Shown here piece by piece: positions 16,655 through 25,474 of a stretch of DNA of 64,000 bases; position 1 is the first letter of the stretch; each line of letters opens with the position of its first letter. This DNA is from Lachnospiraceae bacterium KGMB03038 (GTDB lineage: Bacteria; Bacillota; Clostridia; Lachnospirales; Lachnospiraceae). The notes beneath the pieces are model-generated. The model ran no database searches and had not been told where the DNA came from. It worked only from the letters and a program-made list of their open reading frames with translations. The stretch spans positions 1,268,501-1,332,500 of the forward strand of contig CP041667.1 of NCBI GenBank assembly GCA_007361935.1. The letters are read 5' to 3'. Made by a program: the position numbers and the translations under genes.

Positions 16655-17566
16655 ATGTTACTTAGTAGAATATTAGCTGAAGCAGGGGTTCCTGATGCGA
16701 GTTATCAAATCTATAGGGAGCAAGCGTTTGATACATTAGGATTGTTAGCATCAGAAATAGATCAAAAAATCTGTTCATTTTTGGTTGGGGAAAAATATTT
16801 GGATTTGGTAACTGATAGAGTAACTATGCTTATTGTTACGAAAGACCTTGCGGAGAAATTCTCTAAAAAAAGTATAGGTCTTTGTATTACGGAAAATCCT
16901 CGCCTTCTCTTTTTTCACATTCATAATTATTTGGCTAAAAACAGTGATTATATCCGAAAAGAAATGAAAACACAGATTGGCAAAGGAACTGTTATTTCTG
17001 ATAAAGCAGTTATTGCAGACAGCAATGTTATCATTGGAAATAACGTTATCATTGAAGAGTTTGTCGTGATTCGAAGTAATACGGTAATTGGAGATAACTC
17101 CGTTATTCGTGCCGGGGCTAAAATTGGTGGAGAAGGATTTGAATTTAAGAGAACAGGTGATGACATTGAGGCTGTTAAGCATTTGGGAGGAGTCAAAATC
17201 GGGAAAAATGTGGAAATTCAATATAATTCATGTATAGATAGAGCAGTTTACCCATGGGATGACACAGAAATAGGAGATTATTGTAAAGTTGACAACTTGG
17301 TTCACATAGCGCATGCAGTTAAAGTGCGGGAAAAGACCATGGTGGTTGCACAATCTGGAATTGGAGGGCGTACAATCATTGGACCGGATACATGGATAGG
17401 TTTTTCTTCCACAATTAGTAACGGTTTGCATATCGGAGAAAATTGCAGAGCTAATATAGGTGCTGTTGTGACAAAGAATGTTGAGAAGAACAAGAGTGTT
17501 ACAGGGAATTTTGCTATTGACCATCAAAGGTTTATTGAGGATTTAAAAAGCAAAATTAAACAGTAA
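16655..17566 (+). CDS. LpxD-like hexapeptide N-acyltransferase
   Basis: A 303-residue protein. The start at 16655 follows AAAAGGAGAGAAAA; a longer frame from 16592 overlaps the thiolase gene. After about 100 N-terminal residues comes a left-handed beta-helix of hexapeptide repeats (ISDKAVIADSNVIIGNNVI). The catalytic His of LpxD is matched by H220 in DNLVHIAHAVKV. LpxD transfers 3-hydroxyacyl groups from ACP to a UDP-glucosamine amine in Gram-negative lipid A synthesis. There is no lipid A here, and LpxD normally has about 340 residues. I infer that it acylates the C4 amine of the UDP-amino sugar with the 3-hydroxyacyl group made by the two preceding genes. Confidence 0.85.
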   Translation: MLLSRILAEAGVPDASYQIYREQAFDTLGLLASEIDQKICSFLVGEKYLDLVTDRVTMLIVTKDLAEKFSKKSIGLCITENPRLLFFHIHNYLAKNSDYIRKEMKTQIGKGTVISDKAVIADSNVIIGNNVIIEEFVVIRSNTVIGDNSVIRAGAKIGGEGFEFKRTGDDIEAVKHLGGVKIGKNVEIQYNSCIDRAVYPWDDTEIGDYCKVDNLVHIAHAVKVREKTMVVAQSGIGGRTIIGPDTWIGFSSTISNGLHIGENCRANIGAVVTKNVEKNKSVTGNFAIDHQRFIEDLKSKIKQ

Positions 17567-17595
17567 TAAACTTGTTTAGTAAAAGGAGAATTTCG

Positions 17596-18846
17596 ATGAA
17601 TATATGGATTGTAAATCATTATGCAATTCCCCCAAGCATGGGAGGCCTTGTAAGGCATTATTATTTTTCGAAATATTTGCAAAAAAGCGGACATACAGTG
17701 CGGATTTTTACATCAAGTAAAATCCATAATACAGATATTAATATAATAACTGACAAAGCATTGTACAAAGAAAAAAAAGTAGATGGAATAGAATATACGT
17801 TTGTACGAAGCCGGGACTACAAAGGAAACGGGATAGACAGGATTATTAATATGATAGATTTCCCGTTTAAAGTATGGAAATGTATGTCTAGGTTTATAAA
17901 AACAGAAAAACCAGATGTTATTTATGCTTCATCACCGGATTTGTTAGTTGCGTTTTCTGCTTTGCTATTTAGTAAGAAGAAAAGAGTTGCTTCACTTGTT
18001 GAGGTGAGAGATTTATGGCCGGAGTCAATTGTAGAATATAGTGGCATGTCCAGAAAAAACTTGATTATTCAAGCACTGTATCAATTGGAAAAATTAATAT
18101 ATATATGGGCGGATAGATTGATTTTCACATTTCCGGGCGGAAAGGATTATATTCGAGATAAGAGATGGGAAAAGAAAATAGATCTTAATAAGGTCGGTTA
18201 TATTAATAATGGGGTTGATTTGGAAGAATTTAATATTAATAGAGAAAAATATAGATGGAAAGATCCCGACCTTGAAGATGAAAAGATATTTAAAATTATC
18301 TATGTTGGATCGATACGCCTGGTAAATCATCTTGGTGATGTAATTGAGGCGGCGGCGCTTTTGAAGAAAAGAAATATAGATAATATAAAAATTTTAGTGT
18401 TTGGAGATGGAACGGAAAGAGCAAGCTTAGAAAAAAAATGTGAAGAACAAAATTTACCAGTAAGTTTCAAGGGAAGAGTGGAGAAAAAGTATATTCCATA
18501 TATTTTGAGCTGCGCAAATTTAAACTTAATTAATGTCAAAAAAAACAATTTAGTTCGATATGGGTGTAGTTGGAATAAATTGTTTGATTATATTGCTGCG
18601 GGCAAACCTATATTAAGCAATCTTCCGACAAATTATGATTTAATTCAAACATATAATCTGGGCGTTAGTAAATATTTCACGAAGGAAGAATATGCAGATG
18701 TGATGATTAAGTTTGCGCAAATGCCTAAAGAAGAATATGAGTTATATTATGGTAGGTTTGAAAAATTGAGGGAAGACTTTGATTATAAAGAACTTACAAA
18801 ACATATAGAAAAAGAGTTGTATGAAGCGATAGAAACACAGGATTAA
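17596..18846 (+). CDS. Glycosyltransferase family 4
   Basis: A 416-residue GT-B glycosyltransferase. ATG 17596 follows AAAAGGAGAATTTC. The N-terminus IWIVNHYAIPPSMGGLVRHY is typical of WbuB-like GT4 enzymes, with SPDLLVAFSALLF and VEVRDLWPESIVEYSG in the acceptor domain. The C-terminal GT4 fold has KIIYVGSIRLVNHLGDV, KILVFGDGTERASLEKK and KLFDYIAAGKPILSNLP. It should add an early sugar to the primed lipid. The coding sequence is much more AT-rich than the flanking housekeeping genes. Sugar specificity cannot be read. Confidence 0.9.
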   Translation: MNIWIVNHYAIPPSMGGLVRHYYFSKYLQKSGHTVRIFTSSKIHNTDINIITDKALYKEKKVDGIEYTFVRSRDYKGNGIDRIINMIDFPFKVWKCMSRFIKTEKPDVIYASSPDLLVAFSALLFSKKKRVASLVEVRDLWPESIVEYSGMSRKNLIIQALYQLEKLIYIWADRLIFTFPGGKDYIRDKRWEKKIDLNKVGYINNGVDLEEFNINREKYRWKDPDLEDEKIFKIIYVGSIRLVNHLGDVIEAAALLKKRNIDNIKILVFGDGTERASLEKKCEEQNLPVSFKGRVEKKYIPYILSCANLNLINVKKNNLVRYGCSWNKLFDYIAAGKPILSNLPTNYDLIQTYNLGVSKYFTKEEYADVMIKFAQMPKEEYELYYGRFEKLREDFDYKELTKHIEKELYEAIETQD

Positions 18847-19006
18847 GTTACGAGCATTTGAATGCAGTTATATATTCTAAATTTTACAAAAGAATTTTTT
18901 GAAGTAAAGGGTAAAAAGTATTACTGTAAAATCGTAGAAGAATTTGCAAAAATGTGAGAATTAGGAAGTCAATGTAATTATAAAGATTCTGAAGAGGAGA
19001 AGGAAA

Positions 19007-20101
19007 ATGGCGAAAGTTTGTCATATGACAAGTGTTCATCCAAATAAGGATATCCGGATTTTTTACAAAGAGTGTGTAACACTAGCTGATAATGGATACG
19101 AGGTTGTCTTGATAGCTCCTGGAGAAGATCGAGTTGAGAAGAATATTCAAATTAAAGGAATAGGAATGTCTGGCTCTAACCGACTTAGGCGGATGTTATT
19201 TATGGGAAGAAAGGTCTATAAATTGGCCTTAAAAGAAAATGCAGATGTATATCATTTTCATGATCCGGAGTTGCTCCCGTATGGTTTAAAGCTGAAAAAG
19301 AAAGGCAAAAAAGTAATTTATGACAGTCATGAAGATGTGCCAAGGCAGATACTAGCAAAATATTGGATTCCTTCTAAATTAAGGAAGGCGGTTTCGAAAA
19401 TTTATGAAAAATATGAAAAGAAAGTGGCAAAGCGCTTAGATTGTGTTGTTACAGTGACGGAACATATTGCGGGAATTTTTAAAAACTATCATTGCAAAGT
19501 GGTAGTTGTAAAAAATTTCCCATTGCTAAATGATATACAATGTAAGTTGGATGATTATGAGGAGAGGGGAAATGTGATTTGTTATGCTGGAGGCGTTACA
19601 GAACAAAGGGGAATTACAACTTTAATTAAAGCTATATCTGGCCTTGACGTGAAATTGAATATTGCAGGATCGTTAAGTGAAGAATATAAAGAAAAATTGA
19701 TGAGTTTGCCAGGTTGGGATAAGGTAAATTATGTTGGATATTTGGATCGGGAAGGGATTAGCAAGTTATACAATAGAAGTTGCGTTGGTATGGTTACTTT
19801 AAAAGACACACCAAACCATAGATATTCTTTACCAATAAAAATGTTTGAATATATGGCGGCAGGAATTCCTGTTATCGCGTCTAATTTTCCTGTTTGGGCG
19901 GAGGTAATTGAAGAAGTACAGTGCGGTCTATGTGTAGATCCTAATAATGAAAGCGACATTGCGGCGGCTATTCAAAATTTATTAAGCAGACCAAAAGAGG
20001 CAAAAATTATGGGGAAAAATGGAAGGAAAGCTGTGTGTGAAAAGTTTTCTTGGGAAAATGAGGCAAAAAAGCTTTTAAACTTATATCAAAAAGTATTGTA
20101 G
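19007..20101 (+). CDS. Glycosyltransferase family 4
   Basis: A 364-residue GT-B enzyme with N-terminus VCHMTSVHPNKDIRIFYKEC and the donor-domain motif KMFEYMAAGIPVIASNFPVW. VYHFHDPELLPYGL and VIYDSHEDVPRQIL are typical of a subgroup common in capsule loci. A 160-base AT-rich gap separates it from the previous GT4, but GAAGAGGAGAAGG precedes its ATG, and only 18 bases separate it from the amidotransferase start. It should extend the repeat unit by one sugar; donor and linkage are unknown. Confidence 0.9.
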   Translation: MAKVCHMTSVHPNKDIRIFYKECVTLADNGYEVVLIAPGEDRVEKNIQIKGIGMSGSNRLRRMLFMGRKVYKLALKENADVYHFHDPELLPYGLKLKKKGKKVIYDSHEDVPRQILAKYWIPSKLRKAVSKIYEKYEKKVAKRLDCVVTVTEHIAGIFKNYHCKVVVVKNFPLLNDIQCKLDDYEERGNVICYAGGVTEQRGITTLIKAISGLDVKLNIAGSLSEEYKEKLMSLPGWDKVNYVGYLDREGISKLYNRSCVGMVTLKDTPNHRYSLPIKMFEYMAAGIPVIASNFPVWAEVIEEVQCGLCVDPNNESDIAAAIQNLLSRPKEAKIMGKNGRKAVCEKFSWENEAKKLLNLYQKVL

Positions 20102-20119
20102 TAGATGAGGAGATACGAA

Positions 20120-21229
20120 ATGGAGAAAATAATATGTAAAAGATGTGTGATGGATAACGTGGGAGATCCGTATATCATATTTGATGAGAACAGAATCTGT
20201 AATTATTGCAAAGCGGCAGAAGAGGCAAATCGTCAATGCTATTTTCCTAATAATGAGGGTAAGAAAAGGCTGGAGGAAATTGTAAGAAAAATTAAAGAAG
20301 AAAGAAAAAAGGAAAGATATGATTGTATGATAGGTCTTTCTGGCGGCTTAGATTCTTCGTATTTGGCTTATATAGGGCATCAGTATGGATTGAGGATGCT
20401 TGCAGTCCATATTGATGACGGATTTGATACGGAAATTACACAGAGAAACATTAAAAGAATTGCGGAATCTTTTAATATAGATTTAATTATTGAAAAACCT
20501 AACAAACCTTTGTTTGCGGATGTAACAAAAGCCTTTTTAAGAGCAGGAGTTCCTAATATTGCAATTCCCCAAGATAATGTGCTATTTGCAACTTTATATA
20601 AGTATGCAAGACAAAATCATATTTCTTATTTTTTGTCAGGTAGCAATTTTGCATTAGAATCTATTCTTCAAAAAGGAAATAGTTATGATGCATCTGATAA
20701 AGTGCATATTAAAGATATACACAAAAAATATGGAAAGTTAAAATTGACAAAAGAATTGCCGTTGATTTCTATATTTGATAAACGAATTAAATATCAATAC
20801 TTTTATAGAATAAAAACATTAAAATTATTGAATTATGTTAAATATGAAGCGGCAGATGCGCTTTCTAAGTTGAACGCAGCTTGTGGTTTTGAGTATTATG
20901 GTGATAAACATTGCGAATCCATATTTACTAAATTTATGCAAAGATATTATTTGCCAGAGAAGTTTCATGTGGATAAAAGAAAATCGCATTATTCGAGTAT
21001 GATTTTGAGTGGACAGATGACAAGAGATCAAGCATTAAAAAAACTTGAGGAACCACTATATAATAAAGATGATTTGGAGAAAGACATATCATATATATTA
21101 AATTATTTAGGTTTGACTAGAGATGAATTTAATCAAATTATGGAGGAAAAGCCACGGTCACATGATGAATTTAAAAAATCTGCATTTAACCAATTAGTAC
21201 ATTTCATTTTGAAATTTAGAAAGTATTAG
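20120..21229 (+). CDS. N-acetyl sugar amidotransferase, WbpG-like
   Basis: A 369-residue protein. I use ATG 20120, which follows GAGGAGATAC; an in-frame ATG at 20105 gives five extra residues. The N-terminus has CKRCVMDN and a second CNYCKA, forming a zinc site. The PP-loop ATP-pyrophosphatase motif SGGLDSSYLAYIG follows. In Pseudomonas, WbpG with HisH2 and HisF2 converts an N-acetyl group on a uronic-acid sugar to an acetamidino group. No hisH/hisF-like partners are present here, so ammonia must come from elsewhere. The WbpA/B/E/D-like genes in this window would provide a suitable diamino-uronic acid. Confidence 0.87.
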   Translation: MEKIICKRCVMDNVGDPYIIFDENRICNYCKAAEEANRQCYFPNNEGKKRLEEIVRKIKEERKKERYDCMIGLSGGLDSSYLAYIGHQYGLRMLAVHIDDGFDTEITQRNIKRIAESFNIDLIIEKPNKPLFADVTKAFLRAGVPNIAIPQDNVLFATLYKYARQNHISYFLSGSNFALESILQKGNSYDASDKVHIKDIHKKYGKLKLTKELPLISIFDKRIKYQYFYRIKTLKLLNYVKYEAADALSKLNAACGFEYYGDKHCESIFTKFMQRYYLPEKFHVDKRKSHYSSMILSGQMTRDQALKKLEEPLYNKDDLEKDISYILNYLGLTRDEFNQIMEEKPRSHDEFKKSAFNQLVHFILKFRKY

Positions 21230-21246
21230 GAGGCAGGAGAATTACA

Positions 21247-22398
21247 TTGCGTAAGATTAGATTGATTGTACTTAATCCATATGACAGCCTTCAATTTTAT
21301 GAGCATAGGCCAATGCAAGAAGCTAAATATTTTCAAAAACAAGGGCATGAAGTTGAAGTGTTTATACTTCAGCGAAAAGTTATTGGAAAAGGAACTATAG
21401 AGAATAGCATAGATGGGATACCGGTTAAGCATTTTCTATGTAAGTCGGCCAATATGGAACAGCTTTTAAATACTAATGTGTTTATTAAAAAGATTAGGAG
21501 TATTATTTATGCTCTGTGGTTTTTGAAATTTATTATTTGGCTTAAAAATCAGTTAAAAACGGACGAAAGAACTTATTTGATTGCACATAATTTGGAAATG
21601 GCTTTTGCAGCATGTGTTGTTAACAGAAAAAAGAAATTCTCCGTTGTTTTTGTTATGCGTGAATGGTATGAAGGACAAACATTAAGTAGATTGAAACGAG
21701 GAGTAATTAAAAGAATTAGCCACTGGGTACAAAATGAAAGTGATACATTAGTCCATGTGGGACAAGTCCAATTTGATACGACACAGAAGAGGAATAGAAA
21801 AAAAATTCTTTACATTCCTAATTATCCAGAGGCGAAAAATTATTCTGATATAGAGCATGTCAAGAGCGATAAAATTCGGATTAATTATATTGGTAGTGTC
21901 CGAGATGTAAAGTCTTTAAAAATGTTAATGGATGCTGCGGATGGATTAGAGAGAATTTCAATTGGAATCCATGGGATGGGAGAAGCTTACGGTAAGTTAA
22001 AAGAAATAGAAAGTTGTTATAGAAATGTGTGTGTAACGGGATATTATGATTATCAAACAATGACTAAAAAATTGTTTTCCAATACAGATATACTATACTG
22101 TGCATATGACATTAGTGTTCCCAATTGGCGGGTTGCATATCCAATTAAGTTATATGAAGCGATAGAAGTCGGGGTACCGGTATTGCTTTGTAGGGGTATG
22201 GCACCAGAAAAATTTGTTTGTGAAAATGACTGCGGTTATCTATTTGATTATAATGTAGAATCATTGAGAGAGGTTTTATTGAACATACAAGAAAATGGGA
22301 AGGACTTTATGAAAAAGTGCGAAAATATGCGAAAATTGAAAGGAAAGTATACATGGGATAGTGTAGTTAAAGAATACGATAAAGCGATTTTGAAATAG
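21247..22398 (+). CDS. Glycosyltransferase (GT-B fold, family 4-like)
   Basis: A 383-residue protein starting with TTG, eight bases after AGGAGGCAGGAG. The N-terminal part IRLIVLNPYDSLQFYEHRP and the C-terminal GT4 features RINYIGSVRDVKSLKML, PIKLYEAIEVGVPVLLC and ENDCGYLFDYN identify a GT-B enzyme. It is the third glycosyltransferase after the priming enzyme, suggesting a repeat unit of about four sugars for locus 1. Base composition is very AT-rich. A 330-base gap follows. Confidence 0.85.
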   Translation: MRKIRLIVLNPYDSLQFYEHRPMQEAKYFQKQGHEVEVFILQRKVIGKGTIENSIDGIPVKHFLCKSANMEQLLNTNVFIKKIRSIIYALWFLKFIIWLKNQLKTDERTYLIAHNLEMAFAACVVNRKKKFSVVFVMREWYEGQTLSRLKRGVIKRISHWVQNESDTLVHVGQVQFDTTQKRNRKKILYIPNYPEAKNYSDIEHVKSDKIRINYIGSVRDVKSLKMLMDAADGLERISIGIHGMGEAYGKLKEIESCYRNVCVTGYYDYQTMTKKLFSNTDILYCAYDISVPNWRVAYPIKLYEAIEVGVPVLLCRGMAPEKFVCENDCGYLFDYNVESLREVLLNIQENGKDFMKKCENMRKLKGKYTWDSVVKEYDKAILK

Positions 22399-22537
22399 AA
22401 TAAAGAAATGTCAAGCAGAAAATTGTAAAAGCTTTTTAATACAAAATACAGATAAGAATGTGGTCAAGATGAAGAAGACCCTCTATGACTGTTATGAGAT
22501 GAGAAGCAGACGGCAGTAGAGGAAGTAAAGGTGTTTA

Positions 22538-22648
22538 ATGAAGAAATTTCTTGAAAATATTTGGATAATAGGTAATTTAGATAAGGAAAGTAGAAAGGCA
22601 TTTCTATTAAGTAGACAAGACTATATGGCAATGATTAAGAGTCTATAG
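22538..22648 (+). CDS. Possible 36-residue ORF, perhaps an antitoxin-like remnant
   Basis: In the otherwise empty gap 22399-22728, this frame has a plausible ribosome site (AAAGG, six bases before ATG). It encodes a peptide whose second half, KAFLLSRQDYMAMIKSL, faintly resembles the central segment of Phd/YefM antitoxins. It is too short for an intact antitoxin and no toxin follows. It may be a decayed gene from an earlier insertion, or chance. The rest of the gap shows no RNA or repeat structure. Confidence 0.2.
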   Translation: MKKFLENIWIIGNLDKESRKAFLLSRQDYMAMIKSL

Positions 22649-22694
22649 CTTTGAAAATGTATTAATTTATAAGATCAAAAAGAAAGGAAATAGG

Positions 22695-22751
22695 ATGTTT
22701 TGCTTTTATAAACATCATACAAGTTGTTATGTCAAATTCTTTAATTTATAA
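22695..22751 (+). CDS. Possible 18-codon leader ORF overlapping the polymerase start
   Basis: ATG 22695 follows a good ribosome site (GAAAGGAAATAGG). Its frame stops at TAA 22749-22751, 23 bases inside the following membrane-protein gene, which itself has no clear ribosome site. Translation of the short frame could feed ribosomes onto ATG 22729 by coupling. No recognisable peptide sequence. Confidence 0.25.
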   Translation: MFCFYKHHTSCYVKFFNL

Positions 22752-24033
22752 ATGTAACAATTTGAAGGCATATATATATTTTTTGTTGATTGCTTTAGTG
22801 TATAAATTGGCTTTAGAGATGGGCTTTTGGTATCTTTTGCAAGAGGCATATAAAAATACATCAACTTATAGATTTGAGTTTTCTTTTTATAAATTTATAT
22901 ATGGTTTATTATGGATTATGATATTATTTGCGCTGATTAGGCATAACGAAAGGAAACCATCTACCTTTTTTTTACAATTTCAATATATGATCGCTATCAT
23001 TCCAATTACTGTTATTTTTGCTTTTAGTGATGAGAAAATATTTTATTATACTGTCGTTTGTTTGGCTTTTGCGCTAGCAGAAGTATTGGTTTTTGTTTCT
23101 AAAGATGTCCAGCTTCCTCAAATTAATATTGCCTCAAAAGTATTGGTTATAGCTTTCTGTTTGATAACGTGTGTTGTGTATGTGGATATGATTATAGAAA
23201 ATGGAATGTTCAGCCTTGAGGCATTAAATATTTATAGAGTATATGAGATAAGAAAGGAATTTGAATTAAATAAATATGTTTGGTACTTATTCTACTGGCA
23301 ATATACAATAATTACTCCATTCTTTATTATTAGAGAATATAAAAGAAAAAGATTTTTTTCTATGGCTTTTTTCTGTATACTGCAATTAATTGCATATTTA
23401 TATTCTGCGCAAAAGGCATTGCTTTTTATTATTCCGCTTGTGATAGGTATGTGTATTATATCAAATTGGAAAAAAATAGAGATTTTTTTGTTTGCAGGGT
23501 TATCTATAGGAACAGTGATGGTTACAATTGGCAGTGCTTGCTCAGAAATAATTTATCGGATTTATGATCTATTTGTAAGAAGAGTATTAATTTTGCCAGC
23601 CAATTTAAAATTTGTATACTATGATTTCTTTTCGCAAAATCCCAAAATTGGGTTGGCAGGGACTTTGTGGGGGAAATTTTTAGAATTAGTCTCTCCATAT
23701 GAAGAGAAGATAGGAGTCATCATATCAACAGTATATTTTGATAAACCGGAGATGAATTCTAATACGGGATTTTTGGCTGAAGGATATTACCGATTTGGAA
23801 TTTTAGGAATTTTTTTGGCTTTAATACTGTTTGCGTTTGTTTTAATAGTTTTGGATCACTGTGCAAAATTGAACGGGTATTCGTTTACTGTCAGTATGAG
23901 TTTTTTTTCTATATTTTTACTAAATGACGGAAGTCTCATAGATCCGCTTATTTTTGGAACATTTACCGTTTTAGTAATTCTGTGCATATTCTACAATTAT
24001 AAGGACGACTTTGGAGTCAGAAATAGAATATAA
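22729..24033 (+). CDS. Polytopic membrane protein, probable polysaccharide polymerase (Wzy-like)
   Basis: A 434-residue protein with about ten to eleven hydrophobic segments and a large loop near residues 285-345 (region FSQNPKIGLAGTLWGKF to MNSNTGFLAEGYYRFG). That pattern fits O-antigen/capsule polymerases, whose sequences are otherwise too variable to match by eye. It sits between the glycosyltransferases and the flippase, the usual Wzy place. A second, better recognisable Wzy lies at 27712. One of the two might instead be a ligase or serve another polymer. The start lacks a good ribosome site. Confidence 0.7.
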   Translation: MSNSLIYKCNNLKAYIYFLLIALVYKLALEMGFWYLLQEAYKNTSTYRFEFSFYKFIYGLLWIMILFALIRHNERKPSTFFLQFQYMIAIIPITVIFAFSDEKIFYYTVVCLAFALAEVLVFVSKDVQLPQINIASKVLVIAFCLITCVVYVDMIIENGMFSLEALNIYRVYEIRKEFELNKYVWYLFYWQYTIITPFFIIREYKRKRFFSMAFFCILQLIAYLYSAQKALLFIIPLVIGMCIISNWKKIEIFLFAGLSIGTVMVTIGSACSEIIYRIYDLFVRRVLILPANLKFVYYDFFSQNPKIGLAGTLWGKFLELVSPYEEKIGVIISTVYFDKPEMNSNTGFLAEGYYRFGILGIFLALILFAFVLIVLDHCAKLNGYSFTVSMSFFSIFLLNDGSLIDPLIFGTFTVLVILCIFYNYKDDFGVRNRI

Positions 24034-24121
24034 TTGAATCTATTAATGTATTATGAAGAATTAGAAAGCATAGATAATTCTAGAGAATGCAGATATTTTA
24101 TTTTGTCTTGGTACGAGAAAT

Positions 24122-25474
24122 ATGTTAAAAAAGTTGACAAATTCAGTTTTCAAATCTGAGATTATTAAAAGTATTAGTACAATTGCAAGTGGAAGCCTAA
24201 TCGGTTATGGATTAAATACAATATTATTGCCGATTTTAAGTCGTGTTTTCAGTCCTAAGGAAATGGGAGAATATGATTTGATTATTTCTTCTGCCTCTAT
24301 TTATTTAGGGGTTCTTTGTTTGGGAATGATTACAGCGATTATGTTACCTGCTAGTGAAGAAGAGGCAAAGGCAATCTGTAAAACAATATTCACTTCTGTT
24401 GTGGTGGGAAGCACATTAGGAGTTTTTGTCTTACTGATAATTAAAGATAAATATCAATTATTTGAAATAGAACAAAGCTACATAGGGGCATGTGTTTTAT
24501 TATACTTTTATTTGATTTTATATAATGCTCAAAGTATATGTTATGCATACGCAAATCGAAGAAAAAAATACAAGGCTTTATTTTGGAATCCTATTATTTA
24601 TGCAATATCAAATGTAGGATTAAGTATCATATTTGGATTAATAGGGATGAAAACATTTGGATATATGCTTGGAACGGTGTGCGGGACTCTTCTTACGATA
24701 GCGTTTCTTTGCTTTCATGCGAATCCGTTCACAGGTAAATATTCAATAAAGATGGTAAACGATATTTTGAAAAAATATCGTTCATTTCCATTGATTCAGA
24801 TGCCGTCCAATTTTATTTCTATTTTGTCAACACAATTTCCTACACAGTTTTTGGGACGAATGTTTGGAAGTGCCATGCTGGGAGGATATACGATGGCTTG
24901 TAAAATATTGAGTATGCCAGTGTCTTTATTGGCAACACCAATTAATAATGTATATTACCGAACAGCGGCAGAAAAACTCCGAAAGAAAGAAGAAGCCGGA
25001 ACCTTTGCGTTTAAACTTATAAAAGTAAGTGTCAATATTGCAATAGTTCCAATTTTTATCTTAATGGTATGGGGAGAGCCGATTTGTGCCTTTTTTCTTG
25101 GCGAAGATTGGCGAGTTGCGGGAGACTATATGGGAATTCTGGGGATATATTATTTAATATATTTCTGTAATACATGTCTCAGTGGCACATTAATCTTAGT
25201 GGATAAGAAAAAAATAAATTTATTTAGTGTTATTATAAAAGTATTACTTAATTTAATCGTTTTTTCATTGTCGGCAGTTATGGATTGGGGACTAATCAAG
25301 ACGATTGTGATTTATACAGCAGAAGAGACATTTTTTCAAATAATAATAATGGGGATATCCCTTTATTATATGCAGTATCCAATAAGAAAATATGTTCGAT
25401 TTGTATTTTCGTATGTTTTCATATTATTGGGAAGTTATATAATCGTTCAAATTGCAGGAGGTAAGATATTATGA
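24122..25474 (+). CDS. wzx: Polysaccharide flippase (Wzx, MOP superfamily)
   Basis: A 450-residue protein with about 12-14 transmembrane helices. The N-terminal pattern GSLIGYGLNTILLPILSRVF followed by FSPKEMGEYDL is typical of Wzx/RfbX flippases that move undecaprenyl-linked repeat units across the membrane. LGRMFGSAMLGGYTMACKIL, in the middle, is the second typical conserved loop. Its ATG has no strong ribosome site. Its stop overlaps the next start by four bases (ATGA), so the aminotransferase is translationally coupled to it. Confidence 0.9.
   Translation: MLKKLTNSVFKSEIIKSISTIASGSLIGYGLNTILLPILSRVFSPKEMGEYDLIISSASIYLGVLCLGMITAIMLPASEEEAKAICKTIFTSVVVGSTLGVFVLLIIKDKYQLFEIEQSYIGACVLLYFYLILYNAQSICYAYANRRKKYKALFWNPIIYAISNVGLSIIFGLIGMKTFGYMLGTVCGTLLTIAFLCFHANPFTGKYSIKMVNDILKKYRSFPLIQMPSNFISILSTQFPTQFLGRMFGSAMLGGYTMACKILSMPVSLLATPINNVYYRTAAEKLRKKEEAGTFAFKLIKVSVNIAIVPIFILMVWGEPICAFFLGEDWRVAGDYMGILGIYYLIYFCNTCLSGTLILVDKKKINLFSVIIKVLLNLIVFSLSAVMDWGLIKTIVIYTAEETFFQIIIMGISLYYMQYPIRKYVRFVFSYVFILLGSYIIVQIAGGKIL

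Noticed and set aside
22399..22537. RNA gene or insertion-sequence remnant in the gap
   Set aside because: I found no inverted terminal repeats, tRNA-like fold or transposase fragment; the sequence is plain AT-rich DNA.
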